64,000 nt of DNA from Clostridiales bacterium (lineage in GTDB: Bacteria > Bacillota > Clostridia > Christensenellales > CAG-314). Shown piece after piece: positions 1 through 7,542 of the stretch. The stretch covers positions 834,341 to 898,340 of the forward strand of contig JAFLVM010000001.1 of assembly GCA_022508305.1 (NCBI GenBank), written 5' to 3'. Position numbers and translations under genes: made by a program. Each line of letters opens with the position of its first letter. Position 1 is the stretch's first letter. A model generated the notes under the pieces. It was not told the DNA's origin. It saw only the letters and a list, made by a program, of their open reading frames with translations, and made no database searches.

Positions 1-92
1 TTTACCTGCTTGAGTTCCTCAGCCGTGAGGCTTCCGCCATTGTACTTGCGCATGGATTTTCGTTTGTAGACAGCGTTGAACAGTTCTTTCAT
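1..92 (-). CDS. Nitroreductase family protein (N-terminal fragment)
   Basis: The gene runs off the left edge, so only about 30 N-terminal residues are visible. They read MKELFNAVYKRKSMRKYNGG, and the basic patch RKSMRKY followed by an LTAEEL helix is the usual start of FMN-binding nitroreductases, where these residues contact the flavin phosphate. An AAAGGAG ribosome binding site lies just upstream. Known members reduce nitro or quinone compounds with NAD(P)H in the cytoplasm; the substrate cannot be inferred here. The upstream DNA carries a G-rich inverted repeat shared with rubrerythrin. Confidence 0.6.
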   Translation of the reverse strand, partial: MKELFNAVYKRKSMRKYNGGSLTAEELKQV

Positions 93-109
93 TGATTACT
101 CCTTTTTTT

Positions 110-156
110 AAATGGGGTGAGTTTTTTATTTTTTTTTAAATTTTCCCACCCCATTT
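110..156. promoter_or_regulatory. G-rich inverted repeat upstream of the nitroreductase
   Basis: AAATGGGGTG at 110-119 is matched perfectly in inverse by CACCCCATTT at 147-156, with 27 bases of T-rich DNA between. It lies about 20 bp upstream of the nitroreductase start. The same arms, with AATATGGGGT, flank the rubrerythrin promoter region at 1746-1795. It could be a regulator-binding site or part of a dispersed G-rich repeat. Confidence 0.4.
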
Positions 157-177
157 GCAATTTTATTATTTTTTCGG

Positions 178-1431
178 CTATTCCTGTAAAGCGGGAGTTT
201 GTTCGGAAGGTGGCGTAGAGTCGGGCGGATTGCTGCCGTCCTTGTGACTTCTTATGTAGCGCGTCCATTTAATGTAGCCGTAGGTTGTGTTCGTGAGATA
301 GCCCACCTTGAGTATCAGCAATATCCACTGACCGGCAATAATGTTTATTACCGTTTCGAGAATTGCCACAATGTACCAGGCAATCCACTGCTCTCGGTAC
401 CTGAACAGGATTAGCAATCCGTTGGCAATTCCCACAGCAGACGCCGCCGCGTCAATGTAGCAAACTACGTTTTTCAGCGTAACGTTGGTTGCGAATATTC
501 CGCCGTCCACCTCAATCAACGTGAGCAGATACCCGACTCCCACCGTCCAAATGGCAATCCCCACGATAATGAGTACGTCCTGCCAGGGAGTGAGTTTCTT
601 GACAACGGTAAGCTCCTCTTTTTGTTTGTCGGGATGTCTGTGCCACATAACGAAGCTGATAACGTCGCACGGAATCCAAAACAGCAATGTAACCGCCATG
701 GTCGCGAAACGGTACAGGCAGAATATACAAACCAGTATTTCCACAATCTCTACGCCAAGCGACACAATGAAATTCCATTTACTCTGCTTGCTGATAAGCA
801 GCTCGCACGCAATGTTCAGTATTACGTCCAGTACGTACAACACCGTTATCCATCCCGCCGCAACCAAGAAGGAATTGACCTCTACGAAATCACCCTCCTC
901 CAAAACTATCGCCTGCGAACGTATCAGCGCGTCGCCCGTAGCGGAATTAAGCACGGAAACAACCAACTGACTTGACTCTTCGTCCTCTCCGTCGAAATAG
1001 CATTCAAATGAGATTTCCGTATCTTTCGTAACAGTAAGCGGCGTGTACTGCTTTGTTTTTCTGTCGTACAGGGCAAGGCGTAGCGAAAGTGTTTCCTCAA
1101 TTTCGGGGTCAACGGTATGTTCGCCGTAGCCGGCAAGCTCCACCATCGAGTACTCATCTACTTCGTCGCCGTTTTTGAGCGTTACGCCAACTATGACGTA
1201 TTCACCAACAGTTCCCTCAAAGCTTAACGTATCGTACGCGCCCGAAGCGGTTGCTGTGTAGTTAGCTTTGTTCAATGTTACGGTGTAGGTAGGTTCGTCC
1301 GTCTCGGGAAACAGGAACGCGAACACTATTGCCAGCACTAAGATAGTAAAAAACCAAATTTTCTCGTAGACGGAAAAGTATTTCCACAAGTCTACGCAAC
1401 GTTGCTTAAAGCTTTTCTTTTGTTGCTCCAT
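178..1431 (-). CDS. PnuC-like nicotinamide-type transporter with N-terminal extracytoplasmic domain
   Basis: 417 residues. The C-terminal half (about 215-400) is a polytopic membrane domain whose end, with VINIIAGQWILLILKVGYLT followed by YGYIKW, resembles the PnuC family that takes up nicotinamide riboside or related vitamins by facilitated diffusion. PnuC is normally about 200-240 residues. Here an additional helix (about 24-42) is followed by about 140 polar residues rich in beta-type segments and then a further helix (about 190-212), so an extracytoplasmic domain has been added. The tail is Pro/Ser-rich. A good ribosome binding site (AAGGAAG) precedes the start. The transporter fold is a reasonable call; the substrate is inference. 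Confidence 0.55.
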   Translation of the reverse strand: MEQQKKSFKQRCVDLWKYFSVYEKIWFFTILVLAIVFAFLFPETDEPTYTVTLNKANYTATASGAYDTLSFEGTVGEYVIVGVTLKNGDEVDEYSMVELAGYGEHTVDPEIEETLSLRLALYDRKTKQYTPLTVTKDTEISFECYFDGEDEESSQLVVSVLNSATGDALIRSQAIVLEEGDFVEVNSFLVAAGWITVLYVLDVILNIACELLISKQSKWNFIVSLGVEIVEILVCIFCLYRFATMAVTLLFWIPCDVISFVMWHRHPDKQKEELTVVKKLTPWQDVLIIVGIAIWTVGVGYLLTLIEVDGGIFATNVTLKNVVCYIDAAASAVGIANGLLILFRYREQWIAWYIVAILETVINIIAGQWILLILKVGYLTNTTYGYIKWTRYIRSHKDGSNPPDSTPPSEQTPALQE

Positions 1432-1517
1432 CGGTGTATCTTCCTTTATTCAATGGTTATATTTGAATATTGTGTCCGCAATTGAACGCAATTGAATATT
1501 TTGAAAAAGTATTTTTA

Positions 1518-1546
1518 ATATTATCATAGCAAAATTACAATGTCAA
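1518..1546 (-). promoter_or_regulatory. Sigma-A promoter for the PnuC-like gene
   Basis: On the minus strand TTGACA (1541-1546) and TAATAT (1518-1523) are separated by exactly 17 bases, giving a leader of about 80 bases to the start at 1431. The gene-free stretch 1432-1870 holds this promoter, one palindromic element and the rubrerythrin control region. Confidence 0.65.
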
Positions 1547-1554
1547 ACACTTCG

Positions 1555-1607
1555 CACCTCGTCGGCGGGGCCACCTTGCCGGTGAGGCGGGTAGATTCGT
1601 ATGCGAA
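1555..1607 (+). repeat. Dispersed palindromic element, copy R1 (compound)
   Basis: Starts with CACCTCGTCGGCGGGG and continues with a second unit, CACCTTGCCGGTGAGGCGGG, ending in TTCGTATGCGAA. It shows the element core twice and lies directly upstream of the minus-strand promoter at 1518-1546. The tail matches R2 (TTCGTATGCAA). Confidence 0.65.
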
Positions 1608-1745
1608 ATTTTCTCTTTGTTATTACTTGCGACTTATTAAATGCCTTCTATAAGTACGACATAATTTGTTTTACTTTGTCGGCGTGATAAATACTGTATC
1701 GTTTTTTAAAATAATTCAAGCTCTTTGATATGGGATTGATTTTTC

Positions 1746-1795
1746 AATATGGGGTTAGATTTTTATTAAAAGTGCGCGTTTTTTTACCCCATATT
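1746..1795. promoter_or_regulatory. G-rich inverted repeat upstream of rubrerythrin
   Basis: AATATGGGGT (1746-1755) and its exact reverse complement ACCCCATATT (1786-1795) are 30 bases apart, about 75 bp before the rubrerythrin start. A partial third copy, ATATGGGATT, sits at 1728. This may be an operator for an oxidative-stress or metal regulator, because the other inverted pair is near a nitroreductase. No regulator is visible in the window. Confidence 0.4.
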
Positions 1796-1870
1796 CATTT
1801 TTGTGCTTTTCGAGTAGGTTTACAAAGAAAACTTTTGGTCAAAACTAAAACAAAAAATAGGAGCATAAAA

Positions 1871-2470
1871 ATGAAACTTATAGACAGTCAAACCTATCTC
1901 AATCTTGCCAAAGCCTTCGCCGCAGAAACTCAGGCGCGCACCCGTTACGAATTCATGGAGTACGGCATGCGCTACAACGGCTACAAGACCATGGCGGAAA
2001 TTGTAGACTCAATTGCCTACCAAGAGTTCAACCACGCGCGCATGTTCTACACGTTTTTGCAAAAGGCGTCCACCAAGCCTATCAATAATATAGACATCAG
2101 CGGCGGCTTCCCCTTCAAGGAAAAGTGGGACATCGAACAAAATTTAAAATTTGCCGCAGACGACGAACACGTTGAGGCGTACGAAATTTACATTCCCGCG
2201 GCAGAGGTTGCAAGAAAGGAAGGTTTCGAGGACATTGCCGAACTATTTGATTTAACGGCAAAAGTGGAAATGCAGCACGAGGCTATTTTCCTTGAGCTGT
2301 ACAACCAAATGAAAAACGGCACCCTGTACAAAAAGAACAAGGAAGTTACCTGGGTGTGCTCCGCTTGCGGTCACAGCTGGAAGGGCAAAAAGGCATGGGA
2401 TACCTGCCCCCTCTGCGGCGCAAAACAGGGAACGGTGTGCCTGAAATTGGACAGTTTGAAGAATGCTTAA
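1871..2470 (+). CDS. Rubrerythrin
   Basis: 199 residues when started at the ATG behind GGAG at 1859-1862; a longer frame upstream lacks a ribosome binding site and extends into the control region. The N-terminal ferritin-like diiron domain shows AAETQARTRYEF, EFNHARMF, DDEHVEAYEIY and EMQHEAIF, the usual Glu/His ligands. The C-terminal rubredoxin-like domain shows VCSACGHSW and CPLCGAKQ (two CxxC knuckles). Rubrerythrins act in the cytoplasm as peroxide reductases that protect anaerobes from oxygen. Monocistronic, with its own terminator. Confidence 0.93.
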   Translation: MKLIDSQTYLNLAKAFAAETQARTRYEFMEYGMRYNGYKTMAEIVDSIAYQEFNHARMFYTFLQKASTKPINNIDISGGFPFKEKWDIEQNLKFAADDEHVEAYEIYIPAAEVARKEGFEDIAELFDLTAKVEMQHEAIFLELYNQMKNGTLYKKNKEVTWVCSACGHSWKGKKAWDTCPLCGAKQGTVCLKLDSLKNA

Positions 2471-2553
2471 GCATTGAGCGAGTGTAGATATAAAATTATA
2501 AAAAAATTCTAATATTTTATAATTATTGCAAATAAAATTCACAAATAGTATAA

Positions 2554-2592
2554 AACAACTTTATTTCAGTAAAAAATAAGGTTGTTTTTTTT
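2554..2592 (+). terminator. Rho-independent terminator after rubrerythrin
   Basis: A 13-bp stem (AACAACTTTATTT with AAATAAGGTTGTT, one wobble) is followed by a run of T. Confidence 0.75.
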
Positions 2593-2667
2593 GACTTTTT
2601 ATAAAATTTTAATACTTTAAATTATAAAACATTGAATACTGTTGAATACCTTTAACTGATAGTTATA

Positions 2668-2699
2668 TGAAAACCGAGTCACGTAATTAGTGGCTCGGT
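2668..2699 (-). terminator. Terminator of dnaN
   Basis: ACCGAGTCAC (2673-2682) pairs with GTGGCTCGGT (2690-2699). Read on the minus strand it is followed by TTTTC. It lies about 70 bases beyond the dnaN stop. Confidence 0.65.
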
Positions 2700-2731
2700 T
2701 ATATTTGCTAATGATATAATGCTGAATATAT

Positions 2732-2767
2732 CAAATTCTACACGACCGTTCGGCGAGGACTGAGGTG
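2732..2767 (-). repeat. Dispersed palindromic element, copy R9
   Basis: On the minus strand it begins CACCTCAGTCCTCGCCGAAC immediately after the dnaN stop codon (zero gap). Together with R10 it forms a variant subfamily with an extra CAGTC-type insertion before the CTCGCCG core. Confidence 0.55.
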
Positions 2768-3874
2768 TTAGACGATTTGTTTGACGGGCAAGATGAAGTA
2801 AAGCACTTCGTCGCTGTCTTTGATTGTAATCACGCAGCTGTTGTGTTGCGCAAATTCCATCTTTATCGTTTCCGCTTCGATTACCTTCAAGCAGTCGTTG
2901 ATGTACTTGGAGTTGTACGCGCAACGTACATCCTTACCCGAGAGTGAAATGGTCACGTTTTCCTTTGCGGTACCGTACTGGCTTGTGGAAGAAATGTTCA
3001 TGTTGTATTCTTCTATGTCCAGCACTACGAGGTTGTTCTTTTCGCTGCGAGACATGATGGACGCCGTGTTCAAAGCGCGCTCAAATGTTTCTTTGTTTAC
3101 AAGCAGCGTGGACAAGAACTCTCTCGGGACGATGTTGTCGTACTTGATGTACTGTCCTGCAAGCAAACGCGTGTACAGCTTGGTGTTTTCCATGCACACG
3201 AGCATGTAGTTGTTTTCAATGTACACCTTCAAAATGTTGTCGCTGTCGGTGAGCAATTTCGACAGTTCGGCAAGGCTGCGCGAAGGAATGGTCGCTGAAA
3301 TCTCGTCAACACGCTCCTCAAGCGCCTTTTTGCTCATTGCAAAACGGTAACCGTCCGTAGCAACCGCCGAAAGGGTGTACTGCTTCGCCTCGAAGTATAC
3401 GCCCCTGAGCATGGGTCTGCTGTCGTCCGTCGCCACAGAGAAAATTACGTTGTTAATGATGTCGCGCAGGTTGGATTCCTGTATTGCAAAGTAGCTGTCG
3501 TTGCCGATGTTTTCCGTTTCGGGGTAGTCGTCAACGTCCAACGTGCCAATGTTGCATTCGCTGCTCTGCGAACTGACGAGCAAACGGTTGTCGTCGGCTA
3601 TTTCCAACGAGATGTCGCTACCGTTGTCGGCAATGTTGCGAATGTACTCGCCGAAAATTCTGCCCGGCACCAAAAACGCGCCGCCCACAATTACGTTTGC
3701 GTCAATGGTCTTTTCGATGGCAAGATCCTTGTCTGTAGCGTACAAAGTAAGCTTGTCGTTGTCGGCGGTAATCTTGATACATTCAAGCACCGGAGCAACG
3801 TCCTTGACAGATAGCGCCTTGGACACCTTTGCCACTGCATCACTCAAATCAATGCTGTTAACGATAATCTTCAT
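2768..3874 (-). CDS. dnaN: DNA polymerase III beta subunit (sliding clamp)
   Basis: 368 residues, the usual clamp length. It begins MKIIVNSIDLSDAVAKVSKA and shows typical clamp motifs in order: ITADNDKLTLYATDKDLAIE, RPMLRGVYFE, AVATDGYRFAMSKK, and a C-terminal YFILPVKQIV that matches the usual ending LPVRL. It forms the ring that tethers DNA polymerase III. The start at 3874 has GGAGA seven bases upstream; in-frame upstream ATGs sit on or beyond that site. dnaN normally follows dnaA, but here there is no dnaA upstream: deoD is the neighbour. It has its own promoter far upstream. Confidence 0.95.
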   Translation of the reverse strand: MKIIVNSIDLSDAVAKVSKALSVKDVAPVLECIKITADNDKLTLYATDKDLAIEKTIDANVIVGGAFLVPGRIFGEYIRNIADNGSDISLEIADDNRLLVSSQSSECNIGTLDVDDYPETENIGNDSYFAIQESNLRDIINNVIFSVATDDSRPMLRGVYFEAKQYTLSAVATDGYRFAMSKKALEERVDEISATIPSRSLAELSKLLTDSDNILKVYIENNYMLVCMENTKLYTRLLAGQYIKYDNIVPREFLSTLLVNKETFERALNTASIMSRSEKNNLVVLDIEEYNMNISSTSQYGTAKENVTISLSGKDVRCAYNSKYINDCLKVIEAETIKMEFAQHNSCVITIKDSDEVLYFILPVKQIV

Positions 3875-4226
3875 ATTCATTCTCCTTTTGCTTGTTCGGG
3901 TTGCCCACACAAGTAAATTACTTTCTTCAAATAGTGTTGGTATTAGGGTGTGTGAAGTTGTGCACTACTCCACGTTTGCTGCGTGAATGCTTCAAGATAT
4001 TGTTGTTATGCCTGAAATAGCAACGACATCTTGTGGTATGCCACAAATAATTCATGTGGACAAGTCCGCCATGCGCCCCACACCTTACTGTGGATTGATT
4101 GTGCACACCTCGCAGGTGAGGCAAGTAGGTTCGTATGCAAAATCAGTTACAAAACGTTGTTTACAAAGTATACGTACCTTATTGCATTCAAGAATGTTGT
4201 CCAATTTCGCCTATACACACTATACT
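3875..4226 (-). promoter_or_regulatory. Long dnaN leader region
   Basis: If the promoter at 4232-4260 is the main one, the dnaN transcript has about 350 untranslated bases. The stretch holds palindromic element R2 and short inverted segments, but no supported coding frame. Two sequences one mismatch from the DnaA box consensus TTATNCACA lie at 4211-4219 (CTATACACA) and 4233-4241 (TTATACACT), the second overlapping the -10. Confidence 0.4.
4106..4141 (+). repeat. Dispersed palindromic element, copy R2
   Basis: CACCTCGCAGGTGAGGCAAG then TAGGTTCGTATGCAAA. Contains a perfect small hairpin, CACCT-CGC-AGGTG. It is the clearest full-length reference copy and lies in the dnaN leader, antisense to dnaN. 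Confidence 0.65.
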
Positions 4227-4231
4227 CAATT

Positions 4232-4260
4232 ATTATACACTAAATATAACAAATTTGCAA
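4232..4260 (-). promoter_or_regulatory. Promoter of dnaN
   Basis: On the minus strand TTGCAA (4255-4260), 17 bases, TATAAT (4232-4237). It lies between the deoD terminator and dnaN, so dnaN is a separate unit. Confidence 0.6.
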
Positions 4261-4293
4261 GACCTATACAAGCAATATATATCTAAAAATACA

Positions 4294-4325
4294 AAAGCCC
4301 CTTGATTTTGTAATCAATGGGCTTT
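4294..4325 (-). terminator. Terminator of deoD
   Basis: AAAGCCC...TTGATT pairs with AATCAA...GGGCTTT. On the minus strand the stem is followed by TGTATTTTT. Confidence 0.7.
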
Positions 4326-4360
4326 GTTGTTCATCAATGTTGCTTATCTATCTCTTTTTG

Positions 4361-4393
4361 GTTGTACGCTCCACTTGCCCCACCGGCGAGGTG
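4361..4393 (-). repeat. Dispersed palindromic element, copy R3
   Basis: On the minus strand CACCTCGCCGGTGGGGCAAG then TGGAGCGTACAAC, starting two bases after the deoD stop codon and in the same orientation as deoD. Confidence 0.65.
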
Positions 4394-4395
4394 TT

Positions 4396-5100
4396 CTACG
4401 CTATTTCAAGCGCCAATTGCATCATCTCGTGGAAGGAGTTTTGCCTTTCCTCACTGGACAGTTCTTCGCCCGTCAACAGGTGATCGGATATCGTGCAGAT
4501 ACACAGCGCATTTTTGCCTGCCCTTGCTGCGTTGAGGTACAGAGCTGCGCTTTCCATTTCCACCGCAAGCACTCCCATTTTGCCCCACACGGCAGAGCCT
4601 TGTCCGTCGTCGTAGAAGGTGTCGCTTGCCAAAATGTTGCCCACCTTGTAGGTGTAGCCGAGTTTTTTTGCCGTTGCGACGGCTTTTTCCAAAAGTTCGT
4701 AGCTGCAAATGGGCGCAATGGTACCGGGCATACCGAATTGATGCGCGTAGTTGCTGTTGGTGCACGCGCCCTGTCCGAAAACGAGGTTGCGTAGCTTCAA
4801 ATCGGGATGAATAGCGCCTGCCGAGCCAATGCGAATGATGTTGTCCACTCCGTAGAAGTTGAACAACTCGTAACTGTAAATGCCTATGGACGGAATACCC
4901 ATTCCGCTTGCCATGACGGACACGCGTTTGCCGTTGTAGTAGCCTGTGTAGCCCTGAACGCCGCGTACGTTGTTGACAAGTTTGGCGTCGGTGAGATAGT
5001 GTTCGGCTATGTACTTGGCGCGAAGCGGGTCGCCGGGCATGAGCACGGTCTTGGCAAAGTCGCCTGCTTTTGCGGAAATGTGAGGGGTAGGAATTGGCAT
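4396..5100 (-). CDS. deoD: Purine nucleoside phosphorylase, DeoD type
   Basis: 234 residues, the usual size of the hexameric enzyme that splits purine (deoxy)nucleosides with phosphate to base plus (deoxy)ribose-1-phosphate in the cytoplasm. Motifs: MPGDPLRAKYIAE (residues 21-33), RIGSAGA near 88, the substrate-binding VEMESAALY and the catalytic Asp in TISDHL. The start MPIPTPHI follows AAAGGAG; the longer frame upstream has no such site. Monocistronic. Links to the nucleotide-salvage genes at 43.8-52 kb by function only. Confidence 0.95.
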   Translation of the reverse strand: MPIPTPHISAKAGDFAKTVLMPGDPLRAKYIAEHYLTDAKLVNNVRGVQGYTGYYNGKRVSVMASGMGIPSIGIYSYELFNFYGVDNIIRIGSAGAIHPDLKLRNLVFGQGACTNSNYAHQFGMPGTIAPICSYELLEKAVATAKKLGYTYKVGNILASDTFYDDGQGSAVWGKMGVLAVEMESAALYLNAARAGKNALCICTISDHLLTGEELSSEERQNSFHEMMQLALEIA

Positions 5101-5130
5101 GATATTTCTCCTTTTTTCTGAATTTTTATA

Positions 5131-5147
5131 CATGGGGTGGGAATTTT
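5131..5147. repeat. G-rich motif upstream of deoD
   Basis: CATGGGGTGGGAATTTTT, a member of the recurrent G-rich family, 30 bp upstream of the deoD start. Function unknown. Confidence 0.4.
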
Positions 5148-5227
5148 TGAAAAATTGCGCACCCAATACTAAATTTTACATTGAAATTGCCACTTTGTCA
5201 ATACCCAAAAACTTACGCTTCGCCCTT

Positions 5228-5260
5228 GCTCGCCGAAAATGCAAGTAAGGTCGTATGCAG
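5228..5260 (+). repeat. Dispersed palindromic element, copy R4 (decayed)
   Basis: CTCGCCGAAAATGCAAGTAA then GGTCGTATGCAG aligns with R2 over its 3' two thirds; the first CACC arm has been lost. It sits in the deoD-rpmH intergenic region (5101-5477), which otherwise holds the rpmH promoter. Confidence 0.5.
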
Positions 5261-5374
5261 TGTTAGCTAACGTTATTCGTTGTTGGAATTTGCGCTGTAT
5301 GTTGAAAGTATGCGGGAATATAAAACGAAAAAAAACCGTTATCGATGGTGAAGTTCATTTACAGTCGCAAATAC

Positions 5375-5403
5375 TTGACTTTACAACTATATTTTGCTAA
5401 AAT
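5375..5403 (+). promoter_or_regulatory. Promoter of the rpmH operon
   Basis: TTGACT (5375-5380), 17 bases, TAAAAT (5398-5403), about 75 bases before the rpmH start. Confidence 0.65.
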
Positions 5404-5477
5404 AATAAAATCTATAATTATGTACGCTTAGCCGACACCGTTAGACGAGGAACGGCGAAGTAAAAAGGAGAACGAAA

Positions 5478-5612
5478 ATGAAAAGAACTTACCAACCCAA
5501 GAAAAGACAAAGAAGCAAAGTTCACGGTTTTAGAGCAAGAATGAAGACCACTGGCGGACGCAGAACGCTTGCAAGACGCAGAAACAAGGGTCGTCATACT
5601 CTTTCCGCATAA
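5478..5612 (+). CDS. rpmH: 50S ribosomal protein L34
   Basis: A 44-residue, very basic protein reading [20 protein letters not shown], then [18 protein letters not shown] and ending LSA, as in almost all bacterial L34. AAAGGAG ribosome binding site. First gene of rpmH-rnpA-yidD-yidC-khpB, an arrangement conserved near the replication origin in many bacteria. Confidence 0.97.
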   Translation: MKRTYQPKKRQRSKVHGFRARMKTTGGRRTLARRRNKGRHTLSA

Positions 5613-5624
5613 CAAGGTTTAACT

Positions 5625-5957
5625 TTGCAGTCTACGTACAGACTTAAAAAAAACTATCAATACAACTACGTGTACAAGCACGCAGACAGCGTCGCCGACA
5701 AAAATTTCGTCATGCTCTACTGCTCATCCAATACCAAGCAGAGCAAATTTGGCTTTTCCGTCAGTAAGAAGTACGGCAAGGCGGTAGCGCGCAACCGTAT
5801 TCGCAGGCAGATGAAGGCGGCTTTGTCCACGTTCGCAAGCGAAGTTAAGGGTGGCTACAACGTAATTTTCATTCCAAGGCGCCACGAGGGGTACGAGTTC
5901 AGAGACGTTTTGACAAGCGTCAAAGCACTTCTTTACAAGGCGGGACTTTTGCAATGA
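5625..5957 (+). CDS. rnpA: Ribonuclease P protein component
   Basis: 110 residues from a TTG start 12 bases after rpmH. It shows RLKKNYQYNYVYKH at the start, FGFSVSKKYGKAVARNRIRR (the RNR signature that contacts the RNA subunit) and YNVIFIPRR. It is the protein cofactor for tRNA 5' maturation. The stop TGA overlaps the yidD ATG (ATGA), so the two are probably translationally coupled. The RNA subunit gene is not in this window. Confidence 0.95.
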   Translation: MQSTYRLKKNYQYNYVYKHADSVADKNFVMLYCSSNTKQSKFGFSVSKKYGKAVARNRIRRQMKAALSTFASEVKGGYNVIFIPRRHEGYEFRDVLTSVKALLYKAGLLQ

Positions 5958-6196
5958 GGTACATTGCCATTGCACTACTCAAGCTGTACAAGTGCACCCT
6001 GTCCAAATTGAAGGGTAAACGGTGCAATTTCACCCCAAGTTGTTCGGTGTACTCAATGGAAGCGTACTTGCGGCACGGATTCGTCGTGGGAAGCTGGCTT
6101 ACGCTAAAACGGCTTTTGCGCTGCGGTCCTTGGGGAAAGGGCGGTTTCGATCCTGTACCAATGAACATTCGCGGAAAGATGAAGTGGCACGTGTAG
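5954..6196 (+). CDS. yidD: Membrane protein insertion efficiency factor YidD
   Basis: 80 residues. Family signatures: an amphipathic N-terminal helix, CNFTPSCSVYSMEAYLRHGF and RLLRCGPWGKGGFDPVP. YidD is a small membrane-associated protein encoded between rnpA and yidC and thought to help YidC-mediated insertion. Confidence 0.95.
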   Translation: MRYIAIALLKLYKCTLSKLKGKRCNFTPSCSVYSMEAYLRHGFVVGSWLTLKRLLRCGPWGKGGFDPVPMNIRGKMKWHV

Positions 6197-6221
6197 CAGT
6201 GTTGACGGTTAATTAGGAGAA

Positions 6222-7538
6222 ATGATGAATAAAAAGACAAAATTTGTGTTAATACTCGTCTTACTGGCGGTATTTTGCCTTTTGCTATTTGCAGGCTGTA
6301 GACAGGAAAAGCCCGATATCTTCGAATATTCGGAAGAGGATCTCGGTGTGATGGGCAAGCTTGTAAGATGGCTGCACCAAGATCTAATCGGCGAAGGCAA
6401 TTACGGCTGGGCGGTTGTTGTGTTCACGGTGTTTTTGAAGGTTGTTATGCTACCGCTGACCTTTTGGCAAACTTATGCCTCGCGTAAGAGCGCGCTCAAA
6501 ATGCAGCAAATGCAACCGGTAATAGAGGGTATCGACAAGCGTTACGGCGCAAATACGCAGCGCGCCAACGAGGAAAAACAAAAGCTGTACAAAAAACAGG
6601 GCTTTTCCATGATGTCGAGCTGTTTGCCTATGATAATCTCGATGGTAGTGTTCATAGTTATGTTTGCCGGACTGCGCGACTACTCCGCTTACAGCAGCAT
6701 TACCAACTTCAGGTCCATGTATGAAGTGTACTATGACGTGTACACAGAGCAGATAGCAGAAAATTCCGACCTATACAACATTTATATGGACGGAATCGGC
6801 GACGTCGTCGGCTACACTGCTACGTACGACGACCACATAGCAAGCGGCGACAGCGAAGAAGTTGCAAAGGTGTATGCGAAAATTCAAGGAATTACCGCCG
6901 CAATGAATGCGGATGGCAATGCTTGCGCGGAATACGAGAAGACGGCTCTAAGCGAAGTACAAAAATACTACGAAGCTAACCACGAAAGTTGGCTGTGGAT
7001 AGAAAACGTATGGCAGCCTGACACTTGGGCAACGATAATGCAACCGTACTCCAGTAATTCATTTGTAGGTTCGTTTGAAGGCGGCGGATTTGCCAACACC
7101 GTCAACTTGGAGGAAAAATTCCCCAGTGGCGTTGACGTGTATAACAAAATTCGTAACGCGGTGCTTGAAACAGGCGGACACGGAGAAAAGGGCGCATGGA
7201 ACGGATTTATGATTTTGCCCTTCATGTCCATAGGTCTGTCTTTCCTGTCCATGTTCATTTCGCAACGCATGGAGCGTAAAAACCGCAAAGGTCAGGTTGT
7301 AGAGCAAAACGCTCAGCAAAAGACGACCAGCAGAATGATGATGATTATGATGCCTTTGATGATGGCTTACTTCGGCTTCATCTACACGGGCGCTTTCGCA
7401 ATATACATGGTGGTAAACTACACGTTGAGTATTCTCACCACCGTAATTATGCGCTACCCGGTAGAAAAGCTTGTCACAAAGCGTCTTAACAAAGACGACA
7501 AGAAGAATAAGTCTGACAAGGCAAGTTATATGAGGTAG
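6222..7538 (+). CDS. yidC: Membrane protein insertase YidC/SpoIIIJ, lipoprotein type
   Basis: 438 residues. The signal peptide ends with a lipobox (LLLFAGC), as in Gram-positive YidC. Conserved core: YGWAVVVFTVFLKVVMLPLT with an adjacent positively charged hairpin, a helix MSSCLPMIISMVVFIVMF, then ILPFMSIGLSFLSMF and a C-terminal MMMIMMPLMMAYFGFIYTGA. Gram-positive YidC is usually about 260-300 residues; here roughly 130 extra residues (about 160-310) are inserted after the second core helix and should lie outside the membrane. Two start ATGs are adjacent; the second (6225) is better spaced from AGGAGA. Confidence 0.92.
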   Translation: MMNKKTKFVLILVLLAVFCLLLFAGCRQEKPDIFEYSEEDLGVMGKLVRWLHQDLIGEGNYGWAVVVFTVFLKVVMLPLTFWQTYASRKSALKMQQMQPVIEGIDKRYGANTQRANEEKQKLYKKQGFSMMSSCLPMIISMVVFIVMFAGLRDYSAYSSITNFRSMYEVYYDVYTEQIAENSDLYNIYMDGIGDVVGYTATYDDHIASGDSEEVAKVYAKIQGITAAMNADGNACAEYEKTALSEVQKYYEANHESWLWIENVWQPDTWATIMQPYSSNSFVGSFEGGGFANTVNLEEKFPSGVDVYNKIRNAVLETGGHGEKGAWNGFMILPFMSIGLSFLSMFISQRMERKNRKGQVVEQNAQQKTTSRMMMIMMPLMMAYFGFIYTGAFAIYMVVNYTLSILTTVIMRYPVEKLVTKRLNKDDKKNKSDKASYMR

Positions 7539-7542
7539 TAAG

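Noticed and set aside
512..975. Several overlapping frames on both strands over the PnuC-like gene
   Set aside because: The 417-codon frame has the ribosome binding site, membrane helices and promoter; the others are shadows.
3987..4286. A 99-codon frame between dnaN and deoD
   Set aside because: It reads through element R2 and AT-rich leader DNA, has no ribosome binding site and resembles no family.
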